DNA of 5,399 nt from Candidatus Atribacteria bacterium 1244-E10-H5-B2 (GTDB taxonomy: Bacteria; Atribacterota; JS1; SB-45; 34-128), in NCBI GenBank assembly GCA_003575245.1, contig NMQN01000638.1, positions 1 through 5,399 of the forward strand. The letters run 5' to 3'. The position numbers and the translations under genes are program-made. The notes beneath the pieces were generated by a model that ran no database searches, was not told the DNA's origin, and was given only the letters and a program-made list of their open reading frames with translations. Numbering within the stretch: position 1 is the first letter of the stretch; each line of letters opens with the position of its first letter. This document shows, one piece after another, positions 4,585 to 5,399 of this stretch.

Positions 4585-4670
4585 TCCCATTTTATGGGGT
4601 AGAGTTCCCCATTTTATGGGGTAGAGTTCCCCATTTTATGGGGTAGAGTTCCCCATTTTATGGGGTAGAG
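4585..4670. repeat. Four tandem 22-bp iterons, each internally palindromic
   Basis: Units start at 4585, 4607, 4629 and 4651. Each reads CCCCAT, TTT, ATGGGG, TAGAGTT. The first unit has T for the first C and the last lacks its final TT; all other bases are identical. The 22-bp period places copies on one face of the helix, as for Rep-binding iterons of theta plasmids. Each unit also holds a perfect 6-bp inverted repeat around TTT, which could bind a dimer or form a hairpin. The array starts 4 bp after the initiator's stop codon and lies just upstream of the primase promoter. Confidence 0.9.
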
Positions 4671-4674
4671 GAAT

Positions 4675-5399
4675 TCAAGAATCCGAGACATATCCTATGG
4701 TCTTTTTTGGTTTTAGGTGCTCAAATCTAAAGATATTAAGATAGAATACGTCCACCAACCCAGAAGTCCCCCTTTGATCTATCTTGTAATCTTCCAGGTA
4801 TTCTGTCATCTTAGCCTGGTCGTAACACTTTAACAATATTCTTTTAATATAGGCTTTCCCTCGCTTTTTCAACTGCTTTTCAAGTTTTAATTCTTTTGTT
4901 AAGGTTGATCTAGTTCTCCTAACCTCCTGATTGTTCTGTCTATGTAAAAGATCTATGAAGTCAACTAAAGTCACAGATATTCTTCTAACCCCTGGACATT
5001 TTTCCCTCACCTCTTTTGAGATATCCTTCGGGAGCATTTTAAAATATTTATGGTAATCCCGTAGAATTATAGGCAAGATAGAGATTTTTATATATCCCGT
5101 CTCTTTTAACTCTCCTTCTGTTAATTTCTCTACCTCTTCTTCTGGTATCCTTCGCTTAAGATATTCTATATTTATCAGGGGGGTTTCCCGCATATAGAAA
5201 AAATACATTGGCTTTCCTGTCTTCTTATCTATCCCATCGTATCCTTTTATGATTATCTGCTGTTGGGTCTTCGATAAATTATCCAAGGCCTCTTTCATCT
5301 GCTTAACTTCCGATCCAAAAAAGTCCTTAAAACTATAGCCATCTGGAGAGGTCTTTCTAGCTTTTTTTTCTAATATCTCATTTAACAATTTAGAAATAT
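4675..5399 (-). CDS. Probable plasmid/phage replication initiator, 5' end cut by right edge
   Basis: The frame is open from the right edge to TGA at 4677-4675. The first possible start, TTG at 5388, shows no SD in the 11 bases visible before it, and the in-frame codons upstream are sense codons. The true start therefore probably lies outside, and at least 237 residues are present. No exact family is recognised. Visible from the TTG: a mixed beta/helix part around residues 37-115 (FKDFF, QQQIIIKGYDG, MYFFYMRETPLINI, YIKISILPIILRDY, YFKML), then a basic helical part resembling a winged helix (about 135-225) with VDFIDLLHRQ, many Lys/Arg, CYDQAKMTEYLEDYKID and a final VFYLNIFRF strand. This pattern resembles two-winged-helix Rep proteins. 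The main support is context: iterons lie directly after it and a primase-helicase follows. It would bind the iterons and start replication. Confidence 0.6.
   Translation of the reverse strand, partial: ISKLLNEILEKKARKTSPDGYSFKDFFGSEVKQMKEALDNLSKTQQQIIIKGYDGIDKKTGKPMYFFYMRETPLINIEYLKRRIPEEEVEKLTEGELKETGYIKISILPIILRDYHKYFKMLPKDISKEVREKCPGVRRISVTLVDFIDLLHRQNNQEVRRTRSTLTKELKLEKQLKKRGKAYIKRILLKCYDQAKMTEYLEDYKIDQRGTSGLVDVFYLNIFRFEHLKPKKTIGYVSDS

Larger units (their letters stand above)
4430..4674. other. Predicted replication origin region
   Basis: About 245 bp between the initiator and the primase-helicase gene hold four 22-bp iterons, an AT-rich palindrome, a very strong hairpin, a promoter-like site and an orphan SD. 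Iterons next to an AT-rich stretch and flanked by rep and primase genes are the usual make-up of iteron-controlled theta origins. No DnaA box close to TTATCCACA was found here. The origin call is by context. Confidence 0.6.

Noticed and set aside
4585..4670. CRISPR array.
   Set aside because: The repeats are directly adjacent 22-bp units with no variable spacers and no cas genes; they fit iterons.
4430..4674. DnaA boxes in the origin region.
   Set aside because: No sequence close to TTATCCACA was found on either strand here; weaker matches elsewhere in the window lie within genes.
1..5399. Window as a complete circular plasmid.
   Set aside because: Joining the ends puts a stop a few codons after the GLR of the integrase and gives the initiator no sensible start, so both genes continue outside.

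Overview
The window comes from a low-GC bacterial element, most likely an integrative plasmid, plasmid-like satellite or small phage. The support is AT-rich DNA, Shine-Dalgarno (SD) sequences close to AGGAGG, a sigma-70-type promoter with an extended -10, and replication and integration genes together. All supported genes lie on the minus strand and are read from right to left. The host phylum cannot be named from the sequence; a Firmicutes-like or similar low-GC bacterium is only an impression.

Right end (about 4430-5399), replication control. A probable replication initiator runs off the right edge. Directly after its stop codon lie four tandem 22-bp iterons, each containing a perfect 6-bp inverted repeat. 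Leftward from these come an inverted repeat around a TTGACA -35 box, an AT-rich palindrome, a very strong GC-rich hairpin and an orphan SD sequence. I read this as the replication origin combined with the control region of the next gene. That gene (2587-4386) is a fused primase-helicase of the T7 gp4 type: CHC2 zinc finger, TOPRIM primase and DnaB/RecA-like helicase in one chain of about 599 residues.

Middle (850-2586), accessory genes of unknown function. A promoter-like site precedes a 12-codon leader ORF with a very good SD. It overlaps a 45-codon ORF at TGATG and carries an A_AAA_AAT slippery heptamer, so the two may be coupled, joined by -1 frameshifting, or split by an indel. Then come genes of 157, 108 and 129 codons with no recognised family. 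The 157- and 129-codon products share an IDxWW helix motif, and their leaders share a TAAACAAAAA...CCCTAAA element. Part of that element recurs in the integrase promoter.

Left end (1-849), integration. A roughly 570-bp stretch without a supported gene holds a plus-strand terminator, several inverted repeats and a cluster of TCCGA motifs. Next to it is a 28-bp site with the exact layout of a Xer/dif site (11-bp arms around a 6-bp centre), 50 bp upstream of the integrase promoter. The integrase gene runs off the left edge; its 41 visible residues are typical of a small tyrosine recombinase.

Taken together, the initiator and iterons would open the origin, the primase-helicase would unwind and prime it, the recombinase would use a dif-like site to enter or leave a replicon, and the small genes would form accessory or regulatory cargo. 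The most unusual points are the dif-like site, the palindromic iterons placed after rep rather than before it, the hairpin upstream of the primase gene, and the split small ORF at 2240-2415.
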